Notes: generated from the letters alone by a model not told the origin. 64,000 nt of DNA from Hirundichthys speculiger (GCA_018398805.1 JAGFBZ010000747.1:310001-374000); one strand, 5' to 3'; shown: positions 1 to 11,720, counted from the first letter of the stretch. Made by a program: numbers and translations.

Positions 1-176
1 CCCCGGGGAAGACCCAGGACACGCTGGAGGGACTATGTCTCTCGGCTGGCCTGGGAACGCCTTGGGATCCCCCCAGAGGAGCTGGAGGAAGTGGCCGGGG
101 AGAGGGGGGTCTGGGCTTCCTTACTCCGGCTGATGCCCCCGCGACCCGACCTCGGATAAGCGGAAGAAGACGGTAC
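1..176 (+). mobile_element. RTE/Rex3-like LINE, 3' end of ORF
   Basis: The window opens inside the C-terminus of a LINE ORF in frame 1 (GRPRTRW..., then EELEEVAGERGVWASLL and a stop at the DLG* end near 157). This tail matches the end of the minus-strand RTE copy at 56.1 kb. The GGAAGAAGA sequence after the stop is the usual run-in to a (GATG)n-type tail, although a TACGG repeat replaces it here. Assignment to the RTE/Rex3 group is from family knowledge. Confidence 0.7.
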
Positions 177-181
177 GGTAC

Positions 182-290
182 GGTGCTGGAAGCCAGCGTA
201 AACTCAGTTAATACATTCCTCAGCTGTTTGGGACCAAAGACAATAACCTCTGTTTTATCCAAATTTAGAAGCAAAATTCAGATACAGGAA
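182..290 (-). pseudogene. inverted scrap of L2 reverse transcriptase
   Basis: The minus strand reads LLLNLDKTEVIVFGPK and then TEFTLASST. This is the segment just downstream of the YADD box in the L2 copy at 848-2141 (plus strand 1430-1540). The fragment is about 110 bp and lies in the opposite orientation to the larger L2, so it is a separate insertion or an inversion product. Confidence 0.7.
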
Positions 291-847
291 ATTAGATACA
301 GGATGTTCATTTAGTTCTGTTGGATACAAACAAGGCCACTCTGACGATATTGTTGCTTAAAATTTTGTCGAAACAACTTTGGCGCTCCCTGCTATTTATC
401 TTGAATTCAATCTGGTACAGATTATCTTCAGCAGAACACATTGTTGGAGCCACTTAATAAAATATTTACAACTATCCGTGTCAGAGCCTGCATTCAAACT
501 TTTTATAGTGAGTTGTGTCAGTCCATTCAAAACCTGAAACTTGATTATGTCAAAGCTGGACTCAGGCAGAGAAAAAAGCAGTGGCTGTTCCTCTAATGCT
601 TCAGTAACCATAAATATAACTCATTCCTGCTCTCTGGCACATTAGCTTGTAATGGCCAAATTAGTTGAGTTAAATATTTAGCATTCATGGTTGTCTCGGA
701 GCCTGTAAACTACAGGATCACCTGAAATCTCAAAATAATAGGAAGATAGGAACGGACCAACTGACTAATGGAAATTTGGGGAAAAATGTTTAAAAATGTT
801 TATTTATTTTCAATGATTCCAACCCAACCTACTTGCACTTGGTTTAA
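291..847. other. unassigned AT-rich spacer
   Basis: No gene is recognised. A 71-codon minus-strand frame (396-611) has no motif I know. The L2 insertion begins near 860. Confidence 0.5.
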
Positions 848-859
848 ATGTTCATATTT

Positions 860-2141
860 AATTATGATATCTCTAAAATTCTGGAAAAAACAGTTGCTAG
901 CCAGTTAGGAGAACACCTGCATAGAAATGATCTATTTGAGGTCTTTCAGTCAGGGTTTAGAACTCATCATAGCACAGAAACTGCACTGATTAGAGTCTCC
1001 AATGACCTCCTCATGGCCTCAGACAATGGATTAGTTTCTGTCCTTGTTCTGCTGGACCTCAGTGCTGCTTTTGATACTGTTGATCACGGCCTTTTGCTGC
1101 ATAGATTGGAGCACACTGTTGGAATTAAAGGGACAGCATTAGGCTGGTTTAAGTCATATTTATCTGACAGGTTCCAGTTCGTCCATGTTTATGACGTTTC
1201 TTCTACACGGACTAGGGTCTGCTATGGCGTCCCACAGGGTTCAGTTCTGGGACCAATCCTTTTCACTTTATACATGTTGCCCTTGGGAAAAATTATCCAG
1301 AGCCATGGCATAAACTTTCATTGCTACGCTGATGATACGCAGCTGTACTTATCTACGAAACCAGAGGAAACAAAACCTTTGGCTAAACTTCAAGGGTGTC
1401 TTAATGACATTAAGTCATGGATGTCCTCTAACTTTTTGCTTCTAAACTCGGATAAAACAGAGGTTATTGTCTTTGGTCCCAAACACCTGAGGAATGGATT
1501 GACTGGATTTACGCTGGCTTCCAGCACAGTTGTGAAAAACCTTGGAGTTATTTTTGATCAGGATATGTCATTTAAGCAGCATATTAATCAGGTTTGCAAG
1601 ACTGCCTTTTTTCATCTCCGAAATTTTGCCAAGATTAGGAGCATCCTCTCCCAGGGTGATGCCGAAAAATTAATCCACGCGTTTGTTAGCTCTAGACTGG
1701 ATTACTGTAATGCGTTGTTAGCAGGATGTCCAAAAAGCTCGCTAAATAGCCTTCAATTGATCCAGAACGCAGCAGCGAGGGTGCTGACAGGAATCCGCAA
1801 GCGAGATCACATCTCTCCCGTGTTAGCCTCCCTCCATTTCCGTGAAATTTAGAATTGAGTTTAAAATTCTGCTTCTCGAATATAAGGCCCTTAATGACCT
1901 AGCTCCGCGCTATTTACAAGACTTGATAGCATGTTATGCTCCTAATAGAGCTCTCCGCTCTCAGAGTGCAGGATTACTCGTCGTTCCTAGAATATCTAAA
2001 AGTAGGTTTGGAGGACGGGCCTTCTGCTACCAGGCACCTTTTTTATGGAACCAGCTACCAGTTTGGGTTAAGGAGGCTGATACCATCTCCATTGTTAAAA
2101 CTAAATTGAAAACATTTCTGTTCAGTAAAGCCTACAATTAG
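860..2141 (+). pseudogene. L2 ORF2 reverse transcriptase domain, frameshifted
   Basis: This frame encodes the non-LTR reverse transcriptase that primes first-strand synthesis on nicked target DNA. Visible motifs in order are FQSGFRTHHSTETAL, LLDLSAAFDTVDH (first catalytic Asp), GVPQGSVLGP and the catalytic CYADDTQLY encoded from 1322 (both Asp retained), then NLGVIFD, SRLDYCNALL and the C-terminal region typical of CR1/L2 elements. One frameshift near 1842-1852 moves the C-terminus (EFKILLLEYKALNDLAPRYL) into the next frame, where it ends at 2141. The endonuclease domain is missing because of the 5' truncation, so the copy cannot move itself. The apparent start Met at 848 lies in flanking DNA and is fortuitous. 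Confidence 0.88.
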
Positions 2142-3239
2142 TCTAATCTATAGTGTGTAGGGGCTAATAGTTATAACTATAGTTGTAGTGGTGGGACTTG
2201 AGTGGCTCGTCTTGGTCACAGCTTCATCATAGTTATGCTGCTATAGGCCTACGCTACAGGGGGACACCAACATGATCTGCTGGGTGGTGTCTCCACTGCT
2301 CTTCTCCTTTTTCTTCCCATTCTTCCTCCCTTCCTCCTCCTCCAGCTCATTTATAATTATTTGGGAGCACCCTGTTACTGAAACTGTGCTCCATTTTCTT
2401 TGCTTTCCTGTGTTTGTTGTGCTGTTTCTGCCCCCTTTTCTCTCTGTGTATTTGCAGGCCAGAGTTTCCTGGGTTTCATGCTGACTTGCAGTTCCATCCT
2501 CTGTCCATCCCGGGGTTCTCCTCCACTTGTGTTTGGGTGCCGACTGGCGTGTTGATCGGCGACCTGGTCCTCTGGCCATCTCATCCCAGTGCTGCTGCCT
2601 CCATCTGTTTATATTTATATATCGCATCCTTTTGTTTGAAATCCTACCCTTCTCTTTTCTTAAACCCAAACCCCCTCCTCCCCCCCCCCTTTTCTCGCAC
2701 ACACCTCACCTACACCCCACCCACACATTATTGATACTCAAGAGCTCAAGGGCTCATTACACTGACCACACGCCCAAGGGCCCTCCATAGCCCGCTTGCA
2801 TTCACCCTACAACAATTCCACTACTTCTTTATTATTATTTTTTACTTTTTCTGTGCTCTCCTCTCTCTGTCCTACATCCTCTTTCTGTCCTCCATCTTCT
2901 CTCTGTCCTACATCCTCTCTCTGTCCTGTCTCCCCTCTTTTCTTTCTCTACCCGGCTGGCCTTCGGCAGGAAGGTCCCCCCCATATGAGCCAGGTCCTGC
3001 TCAAGGTTTCTTCCTCTTAAAGTGGAGTTTTTCCTTGCCACTGTTTGGTATAAAGGTTTTTTTTTCTCCCTACGTGGGAGTTTTTTACCTGCCATTATCA
3101 TTGATTGGATTTAATTATATAATCTTAGTTGATGATATTTGCTTGGGGGTCATGCTCTGGGTCTCTGTAAAGTGCCTAGAGACAATTGTCATTGTAACAG
3201 ACGCTATATAAATAAAATTGAATTGAATTGAATTGAATT
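860..3239 (+). mobile_element. L2/Maui-type LINE, 5'-truncated
   Basis: The element begins abruptly inside the reverse transcriptase (ILEKTVASQL). It runs through the RT and C-terminal region to a stop at 2141, then a ~1.1-kb 3'UTR containing a pyrimidine-rich block. It ends in the L2-type tail GTAAAGTGCCTAGAGACA ... ATAAATAAAATT followed by GAATT repeats (about 3209-3239). The same 3'UTR is present in reverse orientation at 35.85-37.17 kb. Truncation at the 5' end is normal for LINE retrotransposition. Confidence 0.9.
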
Positions 3240-3934
3240 ATTACTAAATTCTATTGGAAGAATAAAACAACAAGGATTAAACAAGTCTCAGTGGGGCTTA
3301 AAGCCTCCACATTTCTACCACTACTCTCTCACAAACCAACTCCAAAACATCTGCAAATGGACTCATCCCAGTCAGTCAGACAACAGCTGGCTGGACATCG
3401 AAGAAATGCTGTGTAAAGAACTTAAAACCTCAGACATCCCATTTCTCTGTCAACCCATCAAACATCATCCATGCTTCAAAGCAATAACAATAGCTTCTAC
3501 TCTGACCGCCTGGAGAAAATTCTTCAAAGTCACAAACTCAACCTTTGCAATGTCTACTTTCACACCCATCTGGAACAACCCTGTAAGTGACAAAAAAAAC
3601 AAAACAAAAAAACAATCAAATTTCACGCATGGGCTGAAAAGGGCATTACTCATCTTAAACATATCTTTTAATCCAGCAGTCTGGTATCATTTTCTTACCT
3701 GATCCAGCAGTATGGCGTTGGGAATAATCCGGTTCTGGAATATCTAAAATTGAAATCAGTTGTTCAAGCTAAAATTTCATATCAGTCAACCTACATCTTG
3801 TTCTTGCAGCTACAGATTTAATAAATACCTCTTCCACAAGAAAAAAAATCCTGTCCAAAATATACAAAATAATAGCATATTCAGACAACTATGTCCCTCC
3901 CATCAATAAAATGGGGGAAAAGATCTATGTATAT
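3240..3934 (+). pseudogene. L1/Tx1-type LINE ORF2 C-terminal remnant
   Basis: Reading across several frameshifts gives FYWKNKT, then FYHYSLTNQLQNICKW, SWLDIEEMLCK, TAWRKFFKVTNS, PIWNNP, NNPVLEYLKLK and later IIAYSDNYVPPINKMGEDL. This order is typical of the region after the RT in fish L1-group ORF2 proteins. It follows the L2 tail directly and stops where the DNA transposon at 3935 begins. There is no catalytic domain. The family assignment rests on recognised motif order only. Confidence 0.65.
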
Positions 3935-4520
3935 TATTCATTTTCCTCCTGCACACTAAAACCAAGTTGCTTTATTTTTCCTCCTCCTGTGTACTGAAAC
4001 CCCCCCACACAGCAAAGACATCCGGAACGGATCAGCGAAACGGACCCGTATCGGGGTCCACTTGCACTCAGTGCCGGATCCCCTTTGGAGCCGGATCGCG
4101 CACCTGCTGGCTCCACGCTGCGTCCGGTCCACATCTGTGATTAAAACCTTACCTCTGTGGCGGGTCCGCTCAGAACCCTGAAATCCGCTGGGGAACCAAC
4201 AAACTGACTGGACAAACTGATAACTCCAGGTGTTTCTGAGTAGCTACAATGGTCAGACACACCTGGATTAATCAGTTTGTCCAATAATAACAGGTATTGA
4301 TGCTCACAAAATGAATGTAGAGTAGCATAGCCAACATAGGCTACTTAACAAAAACAGAATAGCCTTTAACTACTTGGTTTGTTTTTGTTTTTTTGCACTT
4401 TCTGCTAGAGCGCCCCCTGAGGGCTGAAGAAAAATTCATAGAAAAGCCACATCTCTGTATAAGCCTCATGGTTTAAAGCGTGGGACAAAAGTAGCGGCCT
4501 ATAGTCTGGAAAATACGGTA
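3935..4520. mobile_element. nonautonomous DNA transposon, copy 1 (left end lost)
   Basis: The sequence from 3935 matches 38251-38837 closely across ~585 bp. The right end (GGAAAATACGGTA) is the inverted repeat of the family terminus, whose complement reads TACCGTATTTTCC. The first ~240 bp present in copy 2 (38007-38250) are missing here. It holds no transposase; a 66-codon minus frame is incidental. I do not assign the superfamily. Confidence 0.7.
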
Positions 4521-5563
4521 CATGCAGATAGTTGTAAAAAAAGAGAAAAAAAGGCATGTAACATCCAAATGAAGCCAAATACTACAGAGAGAAAAACAGT
4601 TTAAGGCCTGTATAAAACTGTAAATGAACACCGAAGGAGAACACAAACTAAAGTGAATTTTGTCTCAACACTGTTGTCTATTTTTAAAGTACTTGACTCC
4701 AGGTAAAAGCTGATAATTTCAGTCAAAGTCACTTTTTTGTCAAGGTCCCCTGCAGTGGCCCTAATTTTAACCATGTGTTCGACCCGGATGTCAATGCTCC
4801 ATGCTGCGTGGAGAATTAAAATAGAATTGACATCGTTGGGGATAAGACTTGCTCCTAGTTATCTCACCTCTAGCATCTGTTGGCTGGCCCAAACATGGAG
4901 CGCTGCTGAAATACCCTGACACACATCATATCCCACCACTGCATTATCTCTCATATAACGTTGCATGTAGAAATACCTGGTTAGAAATGTTAAAAGGGAA
5001 CAGTGGGTGTTTCATTTTCTTCCATTTCTGTTGCAAAAACAATGTGCAATTTGTTGGAGAACTGGTGACTCATCAAAGACATTTCAGCTACGTAGGCAAT
5101 GAACGTGTCTTTTGAAATGAGTTATAATAAGCTATTATCCTACTGAATAGTAACAACCATTTGTGTTGCTCACAGACAATGTCTGCACAGCGGGAAGCCA
5201 GCCTTTTTACACCACTCAAGCAGATAAAAAAAAATCTGTGTTGAATCCAGCAATGTGAGCCCAGATTACAAGGAATCTTGGGGTAAAAAAAAAAAAAAAA
5301 AAATTAATGCTGGAAATTAATAGCTGGAAATAAAAGGTTTATACACTTGTGTATGTTTTTAGACTTTTCAGAAGCATTTAACATTTTAAGAAGTGATTTT
5401 TTTTTTTGCACCAAAAGTTAGTTCAAGATCTATTTCTATAGTTGCTAGCTTTCGAGAGCAGTAGGCTATTTTTATTCATTTATTTTTAAATATTTTCAAA
5501 TATTTTGTTAACTAGTTAAGTCTTTTTTGCTTTCAGTCTTTATTCTTATTGTCGTCTTATTGT
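4521..5563. other. unassigned spacer with A-tract
   Basis: No gene is recognised. There is an 18-nt A run near 5286-5303, and short frames of 60-88 codons without known motifs. Confidence 0.5.
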
Positions 5564-6038
5564 CAGTGTTGTGCTAGTTACTGGAAAATAGTAACTAGTT
5601 ACAGTTACTAGTTACTTTTTAAAAAAGTAACTCAGTTAGTAACTCAGTTACTTAAACCAAAAAGTAATGCGTTACTGAGAAAGTAACTTTTTAGTTACTG
5701 TAAAACGTTCTTCCAATGCTCCCATTAAATAAAGGTTGATTGATTGAGTTCTCCTTTAATCATTATTTTAGTTCTGTACTGATGCTGAATAATACAAACT
5801 GTTGATTAAAACAATCTTTTCAATTCATTTGCATCCACATCACTGAATCTAATCATCCAAGCAATATGATCAGTTGTGCACCAACACAAACCTTGACACA
5901 AACGCCAAAGTACTTTTTCAATGCCTTTTTTATTTCAGTCAGGCTGTAAAGTCTTCTATAGGCTATAAAACTGCAAGGTTATTTTTCTTATTTGGTGTTA
6001 AAACAAACTGCCAAAAATGGCTTAAAAGCAAATACAGA

Positions 6039-6180
6039 CATTCTGAAAATAATATTCTGATATAAATAACTGAAAACAAAATTCTGATGTAAATAACTGA
6101 AAACAATATTCTGATGTAAATAACTGAAAACAATATTATGATATAAATAACTGAAAACAATATTTTGATATAAATAAGCA
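6039..6180. repeat. ~30-bp AT-rich minisatellite
   Basis: Four to five imperfect copies of a unit containing ATTCTGATRTAAATAACTG and AAAACAAT. They lie between the hAT-type left end and the truncated Gypsy. Confidence 0.8.
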
Positions 6181-6366
6181 ATCTGAATTTTTATTCAGAA
6201 TCAAGTTGGAAAAATTAAAGTGCTTTCACTCAGCACCTAAGAACTTCTGTTTAAGACAATGAAATATGAAAATGATGCATAACACTGTATAATATAATAT
6301 GTAGTATATATAATATAATAATAACTGTAATCATTGCAGTTATTATTACTATTTTTATTATTATTA

Positions 6367-7086
6367 CCTGTGTACGGCACCATGCTGACGATCTGCCTGA
6401 AAGCAGGGTCCTCCACTGTGGAGACAGTTACCCCTTACCACATTTAGAGGAGCTTTTAGCAACCCTTAGTGGGGGTAAGATTTTCTCCAAAATTGATTTA
6501 GCAGCTGCTTATCAGCAACTTTTGCTAGATGAGCACTCCAAGAAATACACAACCATTAACACCCACAGAGGACTGTTTGTGTATAATAGACTTCCTTTTG
6601 GTATCAGCTTTGCTCCATCCATCTTCCAGAGGGTAATGCAAACATCATGAAAGACTTACCTGTTGTAGTTTTCCTGGATGACCTTCTCATTATGGGACGC
6701 TCGGAGGAAGATCACCTACTTAACCTACAGAGAGTACTTCAACGCTTGAAGGAAAACGGACTACGAGTCAAACAATCAAAGTGTGAGTTTGGAAAGTCTC
6801 AGCTGGAGTACCTGGGTCATGTGTTGGATGAGCATGGCATTCATCCTGCTGCGGATAAGGTGAGAGCTATTCATGAAGCTCCTGCTCCAACCAACATTAA
6901 AGAGCTCCAGGCTTTTCTGGGACTGTTTAATTATTACGGACGTTTTGTGCCACAACAAAGCACAGTTTTGGCACCACTGTACAAACTGTTAGAGACAATG
7001 TGACGTGGAGGTGGACGGAGGCAGAACAGTCTGCTTTTGGGAAGTGTAAAACCCTGCTGACAAGCGATCACGTTTTAGCACACTAT
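6367..7086 (+). pseudogene. Gypsy pol: reverse transcriptase part
   Basis: The translated segment reads YPLPHLEELLATLSGG, KIFSKIDLAAAYQQLLLD, RGLFVYNRLPFGISFAPS, then after a frameshift near 6640 VVVFLDDLLIMGRSEEDHL. It continues through YLGHVLDEHGIHP and LQAFLGLFNYYGRFVP to a stop near 7002. FLDD replaces the commoner YLDD/YVDD but keeps both catalytic aspartates. The following bases (VTWRWTEAEQSAF...) continue the thumb/connection in another frame up to the Harbinger insertion. At least two frameshifts make it nonfunctional. The upstream fingers are cut off at the truncated left end next to an (ATT)n run. Confidence 0.85.
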
Positions 7087-8305
7087 GGGCCTGATTTACT
7101 AAAGGTTTGCGTGCGTAAAAACGTGTGCAAACTTGACACCACCCGCAAACCAATGTGCAAGCTGATCTACTAACAGCGTGCAAAGAGGACTGCGCCTCTC
7201 AAATGAGGAAAATAGCACACGCTGTTCATTTAGTACTTTTGCTCTGATGAATAAACAATATGGGGCGTACCCGCCAGAAAGCGCTAAATACTGGGAGGGG
7301 AAAATGCAAATAGGTTCATTTACCACGCGCAATGAGATTTACCAACCCTAAAAGGAATTGCGGGGATTGTGATTGCGTCTGTATTTAATACGTTCGAAAG
7401 GAAGGTGCTAATCTGCCCAGCATTACGCACCGATGGCTGCTGTTATTGTGGCAAGGAGGCGACATCGCCAAAATCAAAGAATACGCAGAGAGAGTCTTTC
7501 GGACTCGTGTAAATTTGTTTGGAATGAATGAAAACCAGATAGTTGAAACTTAAGGGCTGATTTGGAGCCGGTCACAAGCACATGCAAAAGGAGAAATATT
7601 TTATTTGAATGTTAAATCGAGTATTATTCAGCAAAAGGTTGCCACAGGAGGCACATTCATTTTTTTATTTGTGATAATAAATAAATCACGTGTTTTCATG
7701 GAGAAAAAAGTGTTTCTTATTGTGCGCCTACCTTGTTCTGCAGTTGGCTCTAGCGTGTCATACCCCGTATCCCTGTTATCTGCTCCTCGCAGAAGGTGAA
7801 CTGCACCTGCTGCGCAATCCTGGTTAGAAGCATCTCTTCCGCAGGCCCTCCACCTGTCTGTCTTGTTTGCCGAAGTTTTATTAAAGGCCACTTTTTCTTT
7901 AGTTCTTCGCCTTATATCTTGCCACCTTCTTTTAACCTCATCTGCCGTTCTTTTTGTCTTACCAACTGCATTTATTCTATCGCAGATTTTCTCCCATATT
8001 GCGTTTCTTTTGGTGATGTTTAAATGTCTAATGTGTTTATTTGCCTCTTCCACTAATATCTCTAACTCCAACTCGTCAAATTTCATTTTGCGCTTGCGTC
8101 TATCCTGCTTTCCATCCAGACTCTCCATGGCGCAAACCTTAAGACACGCAACACCTCATTTAAATACTGCGGTTTGCACCCGTTATCAATTGCGCGAGCA
8201 TTCTTAGTTGATCACCCGCAAAACACACAACAACAGCACGCGCAAACTTTTTCAGTGCACACGCAATTTAGTACTCTTTATTTAGGATCTTAGTAAATCA
8301 GGCCC
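7087..8305 (-). mobile_element. PIF/Harbinger element inside Gypsy pol
   Basis: The termini are GGGCCTGATTTACTAA at 7087 and its exact inverse ending at 8305. The 3-bp target duplication TAT (7084-7086 and 8306-8308) suits the PIF/Harbinger superfamily. Removing the element and one TAT makes the Gypsy frame continuous. The element is 1,219 bp and encodes a Myb-like protein but no DDE transposase, so it is nonautonomous for transposition. Confidence 0.92.
7628..8128 (-). CDS. Harbinger Myb/SANT-like DNA-binding protein
   Basis: An intact 166-codon frame runs within the Harbinger element. Residues ~14-85 form a Myb/SANT-like (NAIF1-type) domain: basic RRKRKMKFDELELEILVEE at the first helix, IWEKICDRINAVGK in the middle, and TADEVKRRWQDIRRRTKEK at the recognition helix. 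In this superfamily the Myb-like protein is a separate gene product that binds the transposon ends and helps bring the DDE transposase to the nucleus. Beyond residue ~100 the sequence is low in recognisable structure and may be an out-of-frame or degenerate tail. The start ATG at 8126-8128 precedes the domain directly. No partner transposase is present, so expression would only matter in trans. Confidence 0.8.
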   Translation of the reverse strand: MESLDGKQDRRKRKMKFDELELEILVEEANKHIRHLNITKRNAIWEKICDRINAVGKTKRTADEVKRRWQDIRRRTKEKVAFNKTSANKTDRWRACGRDASNQDCAAGAVHLLRGADNRDTGYDTLEPTAEQGRRTIRNTFFSMKTRDLFIITNKKMNVPPVATFC

Positions 8306-8308
8306 TAT

Positions 8309-10061
8309 GACCCCACCCTGCCTCTTACCTTAGCATGTGATGCTTCTGCATATGGCATCGGTGCAGTGATTCAGCACACCATGCCTGATGGAGAGGAGAG
8401 ACCAATCGCTTATGCTTCACGCACATTGTCTCCGGCAGAGAAAAAATATTCTCAAATAGATAAAGAAGCACTGGGACTGATTTATGGTGTTAAGAAATTC
8501 CACCAGTATTTGTGGGGCAGACACTTTACTTTAGTGACTGACCATCTCCCCCTGTTGACGCTTTTTGGTGAGCACAAGTGCTTACCTACACTGGCTGCCG
8601 CACGCATTCAGCGGTGGGCAATTATATTGTCAGCCTATGACTACACCATCGTCTCCCGGAAGTCAGAGGAACACAGCAACGCTGATGGACTTTCCCGTTG
8701 CCCCTTACCTGACACCAGCGACGCAGGAACTGCTGCAGCATCAGCAACAGTTCACTCACTGTTGACAGAGCATCTGCACGAGGCACCACTCAGCGCTAAA
8801 CAAGTTGCCAGGATGACGTGCACTGACAGTGAGCTCGCTCGGGTCTACAGATATGTGATGGAGGGCTGGCCAAGTCAAGTAGAGGAACATTTGACTGTGT
8901 TTTTCACAAAAAGAAATTATTTAACCACTGAGCAAGGTTGTGTCCTAAGGGGAACCAGAGTCATTGTACCCCAAAAAATGAGAAAGGCAGTGTTAAAGGA
9001 AATTCACTCAGGACACCAGAGGATAGTGAAAACCAAAGCTCTTGCTCGTAAATTTGTATGGTGGCCAGGACTGGATTCAGATGTAGAGAAGATGTGTAAG
9101 GAATGTGAAACGTGCCAGTTGGAACAGAAAAAGCCGCCGCACGTCCCACTACATCCGTGGGAGTTTCCTGGTGAATCCTGGAAAAGTATATACATTGATT
9201 TTGCCGGACCTTTTCTTAACAACATGTTCATGATTGTGGTGGATTCTTATACTAAATGGTTGGAAGTGTTCCGTTTGTCACAAATTACATCACAGGCTAC
9301 TGTGTCACGGCTGAGAAGACTGTTTGCTTCCTATGGACTGCCTGAGCAAATTGTGACAGACAATGCCACCACTTTCACTTCTGATGAGTTCCAGACCTTT
9401 GTTAAGCAGAATGGGATTCTGCACACAACGAGTGCACCAGGGCACCCTGCAACGAATGGTCTGGCAGAGAGATATGTTCAAACATTCAAGACTGGTATGA
9501 AAAAACTTGCGAACACTACTGTGGACATTGAGGACAGGCTGTCCCTGTTCCTGTTGCAATACCGGACGACACCTAACTGCACTACAGGACAGTCCCCTGC
9601 TGATCTGTTTTTACACAGGCACATCCGCACAAGGGTGGATTTCCTGAAGCCTTGCACCAAGGAGACAGTACGCAAAAAACAGTATCAACAAAAGGACCGC
9701 CATGACAGCAGTGCTGCAGACCGGTCATTCAGTGAGGACGACACTGTGTACCTGCGTAGCACTGCGGGGGGAGACCACAGGTGGATTCCTGGTTCTGTGG
9801 TGAGACAGACTGGTCCTGTGTCATATGTGGTCAGAGAGAGGGATTCTGACACAGTGCACCGTCGCCACGGAGATCAGCTGAGAGCTCGTGCCACGGCAGA
9901 GTCTGGCACAGTGATTACTGACTCTCAGGTTGAACAGTTTGGTGATAAGGACTGTGGGGGGTTGCAGGATGTTGTTGACTCCACTGTACAGTCACCAGAG
10001 CCGGAGACTGTGGCTCTGCGGCGCTTGACACAAGTGTGTAAACCACCTAAGAGATTTATGC
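8309..10061 (+). pseudogene. Gypsy pol: RNase H and integrase part
   Basis: A long open frame (Met at 8366; the coding sequence begins upstream at the Harbinger junction). RNase H-like motifs are CDASAYGIGAV, PIAYASRTLSPAEKKYSQ and LVTDHLPL. The integrase H2C2 zinc finger uses His214, His217, Cys244 and Cys247 (HSGHQ ... CKECETC). The catalytic core has Asp278 (YIDFAGPF), Asp332 (VTDNATTF) and Glu368 (GLAERYV), an exact D-X35-E spacing. The tail (VYLRSTAGGDHRW, GPVSYVV) resembles a Gypsy integrase C-terminus. The domain is intact. The frame runs through the hAT junction at 10062 into foreign codons ending at 10084. Without the hAT it would stop just after 11721. Only the RT half is visibly broken. 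Confidence 0.9.
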
Positions 10062-11712
10062 TAGAGGTGGGCGGATCGATCTAAATATCGATAATATCGA
10101 TAATATCAACGCTGGTATTGATATCAAATGATACTGGTGTAAAAAGATCGATCCTCAAGCTTTTCTTCTCTCACGCGAGCGCTGACTGCTGCAAAGCATG
10201 AATTCATTGAAGTCTGAGCCTGAGACGCTGGCGCTGTGTCCTCCTCCCCCTCCCCTCTCGTCTGGTCTTTCACGGTACCGTCACGTGGTGGCAAACATTC
10301 AGGTAGTCAGCCTGGCCCCTCCCCCCGGACCAACCACTCAGCACTCTCTCCCCCCTCATCAAAACACAACATCACGGAGAGGGACAACAGAGCAGAAGAA
10401 TCCAGGATGGCAGAAAGGAAAAGGAGCGCAGTTTGGCTCCATTTTAATCGTGAAAACGAAACAACGGCAAGTTGTTTAGTTTGTAAAACGTCCGTAAAAT
10501 ACAGTGGAAACACCAAAAATTTATACAAGCACATGAAAAACAATGTGCTTGAAACGCAGAAACGTAGAGAAGAGGAGAGACATCCCCCGTTCCCTGATCC
10601 TGACAGACCTTCAACCCTGAAACAAAAGTCACTGGCAGAAGCTTTTCAGTCCAACAGAGGATCCAGGTAGATCAGTGTGGTCATCTTCAGCATCAATTCA
10701 TATTAACTTTCAAAGTATGTTACTTAAATCATATGTTACTGGAGCCAGCTAATATATATATATATAATTAAGACCTTGTAAGAAAGGTGTTATCTAAGAT
10801 AAAAATTAAGATAATCCTTTATTTATCCCACAACAGGGAAATTTATATAGTTAAAGCAACAGGAAAGTGCACACAGTGCAAACAAAATTACACAAGTACA
10901 CACTGTATTGGCCTGAATATATGACAACTGATTAAAAGACAACCCCTATATTTCACATATCATTTTTGAAAAAATAAAAATATGATGAAGGCAATAAGGT
11001 TATTCATAAAACATTGAACAACTATTGTAGAAAAAAGTCACACACACATAACATTTTACTGTAATGTTAAACATTTAAATGATTCAATCTTTTTTAGGAA
11101 GTATGGTATCATATTTAAGGCAAGGTACGTGTCAGGTTTCCATGTTATTAGGATTAAGGTATAGTACTATTTAATAAACTGTATTCTCTTAAAATCTGAG
11201 AATATGACTCAGTGAATCAGCAACAACCATGTAGTTCAATAACTGTATTAATAAGTAAATAACTGCATAACCATCAAAGTCCAGTTATATTCAATTTCAA
11301 GAACAACATTAATTATTCAGTCTTTAAAAAACAATTTGTTCTGAAAGGAAGAAAATTCCTTATTTTTGTATTTTTCTGAAGAACAATTCTATTTTGTATT
11401 GTGGTTTTTCCTTTTATTCCTTAAAAAAACTGTTTATTTCCTAATGTTAAGGAAAACTTTGATTATTACTGTTCCATTGTTTCAAAACAAAAATGTTAAT
11501 TGTGACAATAAAGTATTTTGCTGTCACCTATAAAGTTTGCTAAAATTCTATCGTAAGTTTTAACAAAAAGGTCAGCAATTTCATGACAGATAGAGCTTAA
11601 TATGAAAAAGTATAAGTATCGGTATCGGTATCCGTATCCGTATCGACGATACTGGCCCTGTATTTACTTGGTATCGGATCGATACCAAAATTCTCAGTAT
11701 CGCCCAGCTCTA
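10062..11712 (+). mobile_element. hAT element at the Gypsy pol terminus
   Basis: The ends are TAGAGGTGGGCG and, inverted, TAGAGCTGGGCG. The perfect 8-bp duplication ATTTATGC (10054-10061 and 11713-11720) is diagnostic for hAT. Subterminal CGATA/GTATCG repeats occur at both ends (for example 10083-10110 and 11616-11650). The element is 1,651 bp, with the transposase reduced to its N-terminal BED finger, so it is nonautonomous. Confidence 0.93.
10236..10670 (+). pseudogene. hAT transposase N-terminus, BED zinc finger
   Basis: 144 codons. The region KRSAVWLHFNRE through CLVCKTSVKYSGNTKNLYKHM is a BED-type zinc finger: aromatic start, CxxC, then His. The distal His position reads Asn (HMKNN), so the finger may not bind zinc. 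A linker with SLAEAFQSN follows, like the segment after the BED domain in ZBED/hAT proteins. The catalytic RNase H-like fold and dimerisation domain are deleted. The true start is probably the later Met in AERKRSA (about 10407). Confidence 0.75.
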
Positions 11713-11720
11713 ATTTATGC

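Noticed and set aside
2241..2790. Overlapping frames of 70-153 codons in the L2 3'UTR
   Set aside because: The region is pyrimidine-rich noncoding LINE UTR, and the same frames are broken in the copy at 36 kb.
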